Assembly (NCBI RefSeq): GCF_005222675.1 | Contig: NZ_STGE01000044.1 | Coordinates: 1 to 64,000, forward strand | Length of the DNA: 64,000 nucleotides | Source of the DNA: Mycolicibacterium sp. CR10 | Lineage (GTDB): Bacteria > Actinomycetota > Actinomycetes > Mycobacteriales > Mycobacteriaceae | Direction: 5' to 3' | In this document: positions 41,488 through 49,236 of the stretch, one piece after another | How the letters are laid out: every line of letters begins with the position of its first letter | Position numbering within the stretch: the stretch's first letter is position 1 | The notes under the pieces: model-generated | Told to the model about the DNA's origin: nothing | Databases searched by the model: none | What the model saw: only the letters and a program-made list of their open reading frames with translations | Made by a program: the position numbers and the translations under genes

Positions 41488-43182
41488 CTAGTGGTGCCCG
41501 TTGGAGCCATTCGAGCCATTGGACGAACCGTTGGAGCCATTGGAGCCATTGGACCCATTGGACCCGTGGGAACGATCCTGGTGCTCCTTGAGCGCGGTGA
41601 GTGCCCGATGCTCCGCCGAGTGTGCCGCCTCGGCAAGCGCCTCGTGCTCGGTGATTGGATCCGCGGACAGGAAGCCTCCGGTGCCCGGCGCGCCGCTGGA
41701 CCCCAGCTTGTTCATCCGCTTGGGCAGGGCCGCGCCCTGGTATTCCAGCGGAATCGCGTGGCCGTGGTCGTCGACAGGACCAAGCGGTTGATGCAGCTCG
41801 ACGTAGGCGCCGTGCGGCAGTCGCTTGATGATGCCGGTCTCAATGCCGTGCTCCAACACCTCGCGGTCGCTGCGCTGCAACCCGACGGCCCAGCGGTAGG
41901 CGATGAAGTAGACGATCGCGGGTAGCAACACCATGCCGATGCGGCCGATCCATGTCGTCGCGTTCAGTGAGACGTGGAACTTGTAGGCGATGATGTCGTT
42001 CATGCACGCGAACGTGAGCACGATGTAGAACGCGATCGCCGCCGCGCCCACGGCGGTGCGTGTCGGGGCGTCACGGGGACGCTGCAGCAGGTTGTGGTGC
42101 GCATCGTCCTTCGAGAACTTCTTCTCCAGGAACGGGTAGGCAATCAGCAGGCCGAAGATCAGGCCCATGCCGACTGCGACCCAGACGCCTTGCGGAATGG
42201 TGTGGCCGAACGGGTAGAACTCCCATGCCGGCCACAGGCGGATCAGTCCGTCGGTCCACATCATGTAGAAGTCGGGCTGGCTACCCGCCGAGATCTGAGA
42301 AGGCTTGTAGGGCCCGAGCACCCAGATCGGATTGATCTGGAGCAGCCCGCCCATCAGACCCAGGATGCCGAGAGTGACGGCGAAGAACGCGCCGGACTTG
42401 ACGGCGAACACCGGCATGACGCGCACGCCGACGACGTTGGTCTCGGTGCGGCCGGGGCCCGGGAACTGGGTGTGCTTCTGGAACCAGACCAACGCCAGGT
42501 GAGCGCCGATGAGCGCCAGGATGATGCCGGGGATCAGCAAGATATGCAGGGCATACAGCCTCGGAATGATGATGTCGCCGGGGAAGTCGCCGCCGAACAG
42601 CGCCCAGTGCATCCAGGTGCCGACGAGCGGGATTCCCATCGTGATGCCCGAGAACGCGGCGCGCAGGCCGGTTCCCGACAGCAGGTCGTCGGGCAGCGAG
42701 TAGCCGAAGAAGCCTTCGAACATCGCCAGGATCAGCAGCAGCGAGCCGATCACCCAGTTGGCCTCGCGGGGACGGCGGAAGGCGCCGGTGAAGAAGATGC
42801 GGGCGAGGTGGACCATGATCGACGCCGCGAACAACAGGGCGGCCCAGTGGTGGATCTGACGCACGAACAGTCCGCCGCGGACTTCGAAGCTGATGTCCAG
42901 CGCGGTCTCGTAGGCGCGCGACATCTGCACACCGCGCAGCGGCTGGTACACCCCGTCGTAGGTGACGTGCGCCATCGACGGGTCGAAGAACAGCGTCAGC
43001 CAGACCCCGGTGATGAGGAGCACGACGAAGCTGTACAGGGCGATCTCACCGAGCAGGAACGACCAGTGCGTCGGGAAGACCTTGTTGAGCTGCCGGCGAA
43101 CCGCCGCCGACGGGTGGTACCGCGAATCGATCGCTTCGCCCTGCTTGGCGGTGATCTCGGCCATGTTCGGTCGTGGGCTCAT
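41488..43182 (-). CDS. qcrB: Cytochrome bc1 complex cytochrome b subunit
   Basis: QcrB oxidises menaquinol and holds two b haems. The 564-residue protein has at least eight membrane helices and the family blocks WSFLLGEIALYSFVVLLITGVWL, RQIHHWAALLFAASIMVHLARIFFTGAFRRPREANW (haem His), GYSLPDDLLSGTGLR, and YALHILLIPGIILALIGAHLALVW (second His pair). The last ~25 residues are a low-complexity tail, Ser-Asn-Gly repeated about six times, encoded by a ~9-bp tandem repeat at about 41500-41570. ATG 43182 overlaps the qcrA stop (ATGA). QcrB is the target of telacebec in M. tuberculosis. Confidence 0.96.
   Translation of the reverse strand: MSPRPNMAEITAKQGEAIDSRYHPSAAVRRQLNKVFPTHWSFLLGEIALYSFVVLLITGVWLTLFFDPSMAHVTYDGVYQPLRGVQMSRAYETALDISFEVRGGLFVRQIHHWAALLFAASIMVHLARIFFTGAFRRPREANWVIGSLLLILAMFEGFFGYSLPDDLLSGTGLRAAFSGITMGIPLVGTWMHWALFGGDFPGDIIIPRLYALHILLIPGIILALIGAHLALVWFQKHTQFPGPGRTETNVVGVRVMPVFAVKSGAFFAVTLGILGLMGGLLQINPIWVLGPYKPSQISAGSQPDFYMMWTDGLIRLWPAWEFYPFGHTIPQGVWVAVGMGLIFGLLIAYPFLEKKFSKDDAHHNLLQRPRDAPTRTAVGAAAIAFYIVLTFACMNDIIAYKFHVSLNATTWIGRIGMVLLPAIVYFIAYRWAVGLQRSDREVLEHGIETGIIKRLPHGAYVELHQPLGPVDDHGHAIPLEYQGAALPKRMNKLGSSGAPGTGGFLSADPITEHEALAEAAHSAEHRALTALKEHQDRSHGSNGSNGSNGSNGSSNGSNGSNGHH
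41500..41570. repeat. 9-bp tandem repeat encoding the Ser-Asn-Gly tail of QcrB
   Basis: Imperfect units of GGAGCCATT repeat across this stretch. Read on the minus strand they give GSN triplets at the QcrB C-terminus. Copy number is likely to vary between strains. Confidence 0.8.
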
Positions 43183-44342
43183 GACGTGCGCTCCCAGAAT
43201 GCCGGTCCGACGGGTTCGATGAAGTCACCGTTGGCGACCAGGTATCCGTCCTGGTCAATGGTGATCGGTAGCTGCGCCAACGCGCGCGCAGCCGGTCCGA
43301 ATATGGGCCTCGCGAAGTGCAACGCGTCGAACTGCGACTGGTGGCACGGGCAGAGGATGCGGTAGGTCTGCTGCTCGTACAAAGACGACGGGCAGCCGAG
43401 GTGCGAGCACACCTTGGTGTAGGCGAACAATTCGCCGAAGTTGAAGCTTTCCTGGCCTTTTCGTTTGACCACGCGGTTCATGTCCGTCGGCCGGATACGG
43501 ATCAGCATGACCGGATTGCGTACGCCGTAAGCGATTTCGGTGAGGTGGTGTTCGGATTCGACCGTCGTTCCGTCGCCATCGGTCTCGCGCCATGGAAAGA
43601 CGGTCTCCATGCCGCCGGCGTCGATGTCCTCCGGCCGCATCTTGACGAATGGTGATTCGCCGGGATTGCCGGTCGCCCGGGCCAGGAAGATGGTCTCGCC
43701 CTTGAACCGTGGGGTCCAGCCCGAGGTCCACAGCACGGCCTTCATACCCTCGGCAGTAGGCACGACAGGCTTCCACGGATTCTTGATCAGGCCGCCCGCG
43801 AACGCCACCAGCGTGCCCAGGCCGAACGCACCGAGACCGATGCCGAGCGAGAGCCCGACCAGCTTGCGGCGCTTGATCGTTGAGCCTTCCAGCGCATCGC
43901 CGAGGTTCGCCGCGACAGTCCTGCGGTCGAGTTCGCTGGAGCGGCCGTCGTGGCGGTCCTGGATGGCGATCTCTTCGGGAATGAACTTCTTCTGGAAGAG
44001 CACCGCGCCGACACCGATGGCCAGGATCGACAGCCCGAACGTCACGCCGTAGAGCGGTGTGGCCAGGGTGTACAGGAACTCGCCCTCGGACCCGTACGGC
44101 TTGTACTCCCAGGGCCAGAACAGGAAGACCAGCAGCAGCGCCAAACCGGAGAAGCCCGCCAGCAGAAGCCAGTACGCCACCGTCCGCTCGGCGCGCTTCT
44201 CGGCCTTGGTGCCCGGGACCGGCCAGCGTTCCTCTTTGTAGACGATCTCGACGCCGTCGATCTTGCCGCCCAGCTCGAGCAACTGCTCCTGGGACATCTC
44301 GGCGAGCTCGGCATCGGTGGGCCTTGCGCTGTCGTCACTCAT
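43179..44342 (-). CDS. qcrA: Cytochrome bc1 complex Rieske iron-sulfur subunit
   Basis: The 387-residue protein has three membrane helices (YWLLLAGFSGLALLLVFLFW, TPLYGVTFGLSILAIGVGAVLF, and LVGLSLGIGLGAFGLGTLVAFAGG), as in actinobacterial Rieske subunits. A C-terminal Rieske domain has the cluster ligands CSHLGC (C-x-H-x2-C) and CPCHQS (C-x2-H). It passes electrons from menaquinol at QcrB to the QcrC haems. Start and stop overlap its neighbours by 4 nt each, so qcrC, qcrA and qcrB are tightly coupled. Confidence 0.96.
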   Translation of the reverse strand: MSDDSARPTDAELAEMSQEQLLELGGKIDGVEIVYKEERWPVPGTKAEKRAERTVAYWLLLAGFSGLALLLVFLFWPWEYKPYGSEGEFLYTLATPLYGVTFGLSILAIGVGAVLFQKKFIPEEIAIQDRHDGRSSELDRRTVAANLGDALEGSTIKRRKLVGLSLGIGLGAFGLGTLVAFAGGLIKNPWKPVVPTAEGMKAVLWTSGWTPRFKGETIFLARATGNPGESPFVKMRPEDIDAGGMETVFPWRETDGDGTTVESEHHLTEIAYGVRNPVMLIRIRPTDMNRVVKRKGQESFNFGELFAYTKVCSHLGCPSSLYEQQTYRILCPCHQSQFDALHFARPIFGPAARALAQLPITIDQDGYLVANGDFIEPVGPAFWERTS

Positions 44343-45145
44343 GCCCGTGCTCCGATCCAGAGGGCGGCCGCGATGACGGCCACCATTCCGACGATCCAGG
44401 CGACCATGCCCTCCGACGTCGGGCCGAAGCCGCCCAATCCCAGGCCGCCGGGGCTCGGCGTCTCCGCCGCCTCACGGACGTAGGCGACGATGTCGCGCTT
44501 CTCCTCCGGCGAGAGTTGCCGGTCGGAGAACTTCGGCATGTTCTGCGGGCCGGTCTGCATCGCGGTGTAGATCTCCGCGGGGGTGGCCTCCCCAAGATCG
44601 GGGGCGTACTTGCCCGAGGACAGCGCGCCGCCCTTGCCGGTGAAGTTGTGGCACGACGCGCAATTCAGCCGGAACAGGTCACCACCGCGGGCGACGTTGC
44701 TCCCGATCAAGGAAGCCTCCGCGATCTGGCCGTTCTCGTCGCGCGGCACCACCGGGCCGCCGCCGTTGGCCTGGATGTAGGCGCCGAGTGCGTCGATCTG
44801 CGACTCGTCGAACGCCGGTGCCTTGCGCGCCGCCTGCGCCTCGCCACGCATCGCGGGCATCCGGCCGGTGGCCACCTGGAAGTACACCGCGGCCTCGCCG
44901 ACCCCGATCAGGCTGGGGCCGCGGTCGGCCACGCCCTGCAGGTTGAGGCCGTGGCAGGAGATGCATGCCGTGTCGTAGAGCTGCTGACCTGTGCGCAGCA
45001 TCGCCGAAGCAGACTCGTCGGCGACGGCGACCTGGGGTGCCGGTGTCAGGGTGGCCGCCAGGCCACCGGCGACTGCCAGTCCGGTCAACAGCAGCAGTCC
45101 TGCTGACAGGCGCCGGCGCAGCCGACGGCGGGACTTGCTGGTCAT
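44339..45145 (-). CDS. qcrC: Cytochrome bc1 complex di-haem cytochrome c subunit
   Basis: QcrC links the bc1 part to CtaC and replaces a soluble cytochrome c. The 268-residue protein has an N-terminal basic stretch and hydrophobic signal/anchor (LSAGLLLLTGLAVAGGLAATL), two haem c motifs CISCH (61-65) and CASCH (162-166) with Met ligands in GRMPAMRG and QNMPKFS, and a C-terminal helix (MVAWIVGMVAVIAAALWIG). ATG 45145 has AAGGGG upstream; an in-frame ATG at 45160 is possible. It is 68 bp after ctaE. Confidence 0.95.
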   Translation of the reverse strand: MTSKSRRRLRRRLSAGLLLLTGLAVAGGLAATLTPAPQVAVADESASAMLRTGQQLYDTACISCHGLNLQGVADRGPSLIGVGEAAVYFQVATGRMPAMRGEAQAARKAPAFDESQIDALGAYIQANGGGPVVPRDENGQIAEASLIGSNVARGGDLFRLNCASCHNFTGKGGALSSGKYAPDLGEATPAEIYTAMQTGPQNMPKFSDRQLSPEEKRDIVAYVREAAETPSPGGLGLGGFGPTSEGMVAWIVGMVAVIAAALWIGARA

Positions 45146-45213
45146 CGAACCCCTTCTCATCGGCTGGTTCTGCGAGATCGGCTGTTCTGGAGAGGCGCTT
45201 GTCATCGGTCGAC

Positions 45214-45825
45214 TCATCGAACGAAGTAGATGACGGCGAACAGTGCGATCCACACGATGTCCACGAAATGCCAGTAGTACGACACGACGATCGCCGCAGT
45301 GGCCTGCGCCGGGGTGAACTTGCTCATCCGGGTGCGCAGCAGCAGCAGGACGAACGCGATGAGACCGCCGATGACGTGCAGACCGTGGAAACCGGTCGCG
45401 AGGTAGAAGACGGTGCCGTACGCGCTGCCCGGGATGGTGGTTCCGGTCTCGACCAGGTGCAGGTACTCGTAGCCCTGTCCGAGGACGAAGAACGTTCCCA
45501 TCGCCAACGTGATCGTGTACCACCGCCGGAGTCCGAAGACGTCGCCACGTTCGGCGGCGAAGACACCCATCTGACAGGTGAACGATGAGGCGATCAGCAC
45601 CAGAGTGACCGGTACCGCGAGCGCCAGATTGAGCTCGGTGGGCTCCGGCGGCCAGTCACCGCCTGCCTGAGCGCGCGCGGTGAAGTACATCGCAAACAGT
45701 CCAGCAAAGAACATCAACTCGCTGGAAAGCCACACGATCGTGCCGACACTGACCATGTTGGGTCGGTTCAGCGAATGTACACGCGACGTGATAGCGGTTC
45801 CCGAGGTGCCTACAGCGCTCGTCAC
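45214..45825 (-). CDS. ctaE: Cytochrome c oxidase subunit III
   Basis: The 203-residue protein has five membrane helices and the subunit III blocks VGTIVWLSSELMFFAGLFAMYF (with the conserved Glu), VTLVLIASSFTCQMGVFAAE, FVLGQGYEYLHLV, FYLATGFHGLHVIGGLIAFV and YYWHFVDIVWIALFAVIYF. It is the first gene of the ctaE-qcrC-qcrA-qcrB run. GTG 45825 gives VTSAVGTSGTAITSR, the usual mycobacterial start; a longer frame to 45900 crosses the divergent trpD promoter. A CATACT -10 box lies just upstream. Confidence 0.95.
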   Translation of the reverse strand: MTSAVGTSGTAITSRVHSLNRPNMVSVGTIVWLSSELMFFAGLFAMYFTARAQAGGDWPPEPTELNLALAVPVTLVLIASSFTCQMGVFAAERGDVFGLRRWYTITLAMGTFFVLGQGYEYLHLVETGTTIPGSAYGTVFYLATGFHGLHVIGGLIAFVLLLLRTRMSKFTPAQATAAIVVSYYWHFVDIVWIALFAVIYFVR

Positions 45826-45832
45826 AGAAGCA

Positions 45833-45838
45833 AGTATG
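45833..45838 (-). promoter_or_regulatory. -10 box CATACT for ctaE, leaderless
   Basis: On the minus strand CATACT ends 7 nt before the GTG at 45825. With no ribosome site between, the ctaE-qcrCAB mRNA probably starts at or beside the start codon. Confidence 0.45.
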
Positions 45839-45857
45839 ACGCTTTGTAGTTGTTGAA

Positions 45858-45873
45858 CTCCACCCGGGTGGAG
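45858..45873. promoter_or_regulatory. Perfect 16-bp palindrome between ctaE and trpD
   Basis: CTCCACCC-GGGTGGAG is fully self-complementary. It is centred in the 68-bp gap between divergent start codons and covers the expected -35 region of trpD. This suggests a dimeric regulator shared by both promoters; which protein binds is unknown. Confidence 0.6.
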
Positions 45874-45881
45874 CAATTCGT

Positions 45882-45887
45882 CATAAT
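45882..45887 (+). promoter_or_regulatory. -10 box CATAAT for trpD, leaderless
   Basis: CATAAT ends 6 nt before the GTG at 45894 with no ribosome site. It lies 8 nt downstream of the 16-bp palindrome. Confidence 0.5.
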
Positions 45888-45893
45888 CTTTCG

Positions 45894-46988
45894 GTGACAT
45901 CTTCTGCGCCCGAGCCCCAGACGTCCCGCGGCGAGTCGGCCGCCACTCCCACCTGGCCGCTGATTCTCGGCAGGTTGACGACGAGTAAGGCCCTCGAAAC
46001 CGGTCAGGCCGCCTGGGCGATGGACCAGATCATGACGGGCACCGCGACGCCTGCGCAGATCGCGGGCTTCGGCGTGTCGATGAAGATGAAGCGCCCCACG
46101 TCCGCCGAAGTGTTCGAAATGGCCGACATCATGCTCAAGCACGCGCGCAGGGTGCCGACGGACGTGATCGGCACCGACACCGTGGATGTGGTGGGCACCG
46201 GGGGCGACGGCGCCAACACCGTGAATCTGTCCACGATGGCGTCGATCGTGGTGGCCGCGGCGGGGGTCAAGGTGGTCAAGCACGGCAACCGCGCCGCATC
46301 GTCGCTGTCGGGTGGCGCCGACACGCTGGAAGCGCTGGGCGTGCGTATCGACCTGGGTCCCGACGAGGTCGCCCGCTGCGTGGCCGAGGTCGGGATCGGT
46401 TTCGCGTTCGCTCCGCAGTTTCATCCGTCCTACCGCCATGCCGGGGCCGTGCGGCGCGAGATCGGGGTGCCGACGGTCTTCAATCTGCTTGGCCCGCTGA
46501 CGAATCCCGCCGCGCCGCGGGCGGGACTGATCGGTTGCGCATGGGCCGATCTGGCCGAGGTGATGGCCGGCGTGTTCGCCACCCGCGGGTCCAGTGTGCT
46601 GGTTGTGCACGGTGACGACGGTCTCGACGAGCTGACGACCACGACGACGAGCACGATCTGGCGGGTTCAGGCCGGCACCGTCGAGCGGCTGACGTTCGAC
46701 CCGGCCGCGTTCGGCTTCGCGCGAGCCCACATCTCGGAGCTTGTGGGAGGGGACGCCGAGTCGAACGCGGCGGAGGCCAGGGCGGTGTTGGCCGGGGCCA
46801 AGGGACCGGTGCGCGACGCGGTGCTGCTCAACGCTGCGGGTGCGCTGGTGGCCCACGCCGGGTTATCCAGCGACGCTAAGTGGGTCCCGGCCTGGGAGTC
46901 CGGGCTGGCACGGGCGACTGAGGCGATCGATTCCGGCGCGGCCGAACAGCTGCTCGCGCGTTGGGCTCGATTCACCCAGAATCTCTGA
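45894..46988 (+). CDS. trpD: Anthranilate phosphoribosyltransferase
   Basis: TrpD joins anthranilate and PRPP in tryptophan synthesis. The 364-residue protein shows the PRPP-binding VDVVGTGGDGANTVNLSTM (residues ~98-116), KHGNRAASSLSGGADTLEALG, FAPQFHPSYRHAGAVRREIGVPTVFNLLGPLTNPA and VHGDDGLDE. The rest of the trp operon is elsewhere. The GTG at 45894 fits the promoter. Its last 126 nt overlap the convergent exonuclease/GIY-YIG gene. Confidence 0.96.
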   Translation: MTSSAPEPQTSRGESAATPTWPLILGRLTTSKALETGQAAWAMDQIMTGTATPAQIAGFGVSMKMKRPTSAEVFEMADIMLKHARRVPTDVIGTDTVDVVGTGGDGANTVNLSTMASIVVAAAGVKVVKHGNRAASSLSGGADTLEALGVRIDLGPDEVARCVAEVGIGFAFAPQFHPSYRHAGAVRREIGVPTVFNLLGPLTNPAAPRAGLIGCAWADLAEVMAGVFATRGSSVLVVHGDDGLDELTTTTTSTIWRVQAGTVERLTFDPAAFGFARAHISELVGGDAESNAAEARAVLAGAKGPVRDAVLLNAAGALVAHAGLSSDAKWVPAWESGLARATEAIDSGAAEQLLARWARFTQNL

Positions 46989-48719
46989 ACGGCGAAGCTC
47001 TGACGCGTCGAGTTGCTCGGCCGCCAGGCGCGCCGAGCGGGCCGTGGCCGCCCACGACGCCCACCGTCCGGCCGCGTCGAGTGGTGAGCAGTACCCCTGG
47101 TCGGCGCGGACGATCCGTACCCCGGGGTGGGTGAGCCACCGGGTGATCAGCGCCGTCTCCTCGACCAGCGCGCCGCCGAGTGGGTCCGCAGAGGGCAGCA
47201 CGGACTGTGCGGCGGCGCACAGCGCGTCCACCACGGGCATCGGCGGCACTCCACGGGGAGCCAGGCCCGCAGCAGCCAGTTGACCGTGGCGGACGACCGC
47301 GAGGTGCCAGCCGTGCGCGCCGTCGGGCCGGGCGGCCACCATCTCGGAGATCGACGCCAGCGCGCGGAGGCGCTGACCGCGCCACAGGACGTCGATGGTG
47401 GCCGCGGCGTGGTCGCGCAGCCGCGCAGCGGTTTCGTAGCGGTTGCGCCCGGCCAGCTCCGTGATGTGTGACAGCACCGCTTCGAGCGCACGGGTGCTGT
47501 GGCCGTCGATGAGTGCGCGCGCATCCCGCACGGCGGCGGCGTAGTCGGCGGCGCCCACATTGCGGGTGGCCGGGCACGGCGACACCTCCCGTTCGGGGCA
47601 GGCCGGTCCGTGCACCGCCGAGCGGCCCAGCCGGGTGGTGCACGTCCGCACACCGGTGAATCGCGCGATCAACGCACCGGCTTCCAGGGCCACGGCGCGG
47701 GACCGGAACGGCCCGACCGCGCTGTCGCTGCGGGGCGTCCGGACCGCCGAGAACCTCGGGAAGGCCTCGTCGGTCAGCGTGATCCACCACCAGCGTGCGG
47801 GGAACTTCGACCGACGGTTGTAGGGAGGCGCGTGGGCGGCCAGCAGGCGCAGTTCCCGCACGCCGGCCTCCAGGTCATGGGCGCACTCGACGTGATCGAC
47901 CGCGGTGGCCAGCGACGTCATCTCCTTCATCCGGGTCCGGGGATCGGACCCGTTGAAGTACTGCGCCACCCGCCGCCGCAGATCGACGGCGGTACCCACA
48001 TAGAGCACCTCGCGGGCGGGGCCGCGGAACAGGTACACCCCGGGGCTCCGGGGCAGGCCCCTGGCGAGATGGCGCTTGCTGCGCTGCTCCGGCGTGACGT
48101 CCGGCAGGTATGAGCGCAGTTCGGTGTAGGTGCGCACGCCCTGGTTGCCGACGCGCTCGATGAGTCCGTGCAGCACGTCGACGGTGGCCCGCGCGTCGTC
48201 GAGCGCGCGGTGGTTGGGCGTTGTCGACGCGCTGAACAGGTGCGCAAGGGCGGACAAGCGCACGCTGGGCGCCTCGTCCCGGGTCAGCACCCGTCGCGCC
48301 AGCCGGACGGTGCACAACACCGGCGGCCGGGGCCACGGGACCTGGTTGCGTTCGGCGGCGGCGCGCAGGAACCCGATGTCGAAGCCGGCGTTGTGGGCGA
48401 CCAGCACCGCGCCCCGGCAGAACTCGAGGAACGACGGCAGCACGGAGTCGATTCTGGGGGCGTCGTACACCATGGCCGAGGTGATGCCCGTCAACGCAAC
48501 GATCTGCGGAGGGATGCTGCGCCCCGGGTCGACCAGCGTGGCGAACTCGCCGAGGACCTGGCCGCCGCGCACCTTCACTGCGCCGATCTCGGTGATCGAG
48601 TCGTGTCCGTCACCGGTGGGCCTGCCGCCGGTGGTCTCGAGATCGACGACGACGAACGTGGTCTCCCGCAGCATCGGGTCAGCGGATGGATCAACGTCCG
48701 CGAAGCTGAGCTGATCCAT
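46863..48719 (-). CDS. DEDDh exonuclease fused to GIY-YIG nuclease (Rv2191-like)
   Basis: The 618-residue protein begins with a DnaQ-like 3'-5' exonuclease domain: DLETTG (Asp26, Glu28), AHNAGFD (Asp114) and NHRALDDA (His170, Asp175) form a complete DEDDh set. A UvrC-type GIY-YIG domain follows (GVYLF at 227-231, VLYVGTAVDLRRRVAQYF at 238-255). The remaining part resembles Cho/UvrC-associated sequence and includes a UVR-like helix (LAGRNRYETAARLRDHAA). It may act in DNA repair with UvrA/B. About 41 C-terminal residues (578-618) are encoded antisense to trpD. Confidence 0.88.
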   Translation of the reverse strand: MDQLSFADVDPSADPMLRETTFVVVDLETTGGRPTGDGHDSITEIGAVKVRGGQVLGEFATLVDPGRSIPPQIVALTGITSAMVYDAPRIDSVLPSFLEFCRGAVLVAHNAGFDIGFLRAAAERNQVPWPRPPVLCTVRLARRVLTRDEAPSVRLSALAHLFSASTTPNHRALDDARATVDVLHGLIERVGNQGVRTYTELRSYLPDVTPEQRSKRHLARGLPRSPGVYLFRGPAREVLYVGTAVDLRRRVAQYFNGSDPRTRMKEMTSLATAVDHVECAHDLEAGVRELRLLAAHAPPYNRRSKFPARWWWITLTDEAFPRFSAVRTPRSDSAVGPFRSRAVALEAGALIARFTGVRTCTTRLGRSAVHGPACPEREVSPCPATRNVGAADYAAAVRDARALIDGHSTRALEAVLSHITELAGRNRYETAARLRDHAAATIDVLWRGQRLRALASISEMVAARPDGAHGWHLAVVRHGQLAAAGLAPRGVPPMPVVDALCAAAQSVLPSADPLGGALVEETALITRWLTHPGVRIVRADQGYCSPLDAAGRWASWAATARSARLAAEQLDASELRRSEILGESSPTREQLFGRAGIDRLSRPCQPGLPGRDPLSVAG

Positions 48720-48841
48720 TCGCTGAACGTAAGCGCGTGCTCCGACAAAACGGTCGAACCCGGTCGGCGAAACGCCGAGGAACGGACTTGTCGGTACCCG
48801 CCGATAGCGTGCGAATCACTCCGATCGAGAGGACGAGTGCG

Positions 48842-49084
48842 ATGGCACAGGATCAGTGGCCGGCGGGCGACATGCCCGACTCCGGGACGGTGAAGATCGA
48901 CTGCGACGACTGCGCTGTCCGCGGGGCCGGATGTCAGGACTGCGTTGTGAGTGTTTTGCTCGGCGTCCCCGAAACTTTGCTGGTAGACGAGCGCAGGGCG
49001 CTGGAAGTGCTCGCTGAAGTGGGTCTGGCACCGAGATTGCGGTTGGTTCCGATCCACCGCCTCGGTGGCTCCGGGGTTGCCTGA
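48842..49084 (+). CDS. Small Cys-rich conserved protein, 80 aa
   Basis: The protein carries CDDCAVRGAGCQDC, a C-x2-C-x6-C-x2-C arrangement (Cys21, 24, 31, 34) that looks like a zinc- or iron-binding knuckle. A predicted helical part follows (LVDERRALEVLAEVGLAPRL). The ATG at 48842 has GAGAGGACG upstream. It lies 152 bp before ripC and is divergent from the exonuclease gene. I recognise the pattern as conserved in mycobacteria but know no function. Codon bias and clean third-position GC support it as a real gene. Confidence 0.75.
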   Translation: MAQDQWPAGDMPDSGTVKIDCDDCAVRGAGCQDCVVSVLLGVPETLLVDERRALEVLAEVGLAPRLRLVPIHRLGGSGVA

Positions 49085-49236
49085 CGACACGCGGCCCCAG
49101 ACGCGATGAGCTCATTTCGGCTGCGACTGTTAAATTTGCGTCTCCTGTTGGACAAGGCCGATGCCGTTTCGTAACCTATCTGAGACCTAAGAGCAGTTCG
49201 AGGCGGCTCGTTACGGCAGTTGTAAGGACGCAAATC

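Noticed and set aside
41974..43365. 463-codon plus-strand frame opposite qcrB
   Set aside because: It is an Arg/Gln/Asp-rich shadow of qcrB with no membrane segments or family match.
49085..49236. ydaO-type cyclic-di-AMP riboswitch upstream of ripC
   Set aside because: Such elements precede some wall hydrolase genes in actinobacteria, but the 152-bp leader shows none of the conserved ydaO blocks and only a ribosome site near the TTG.
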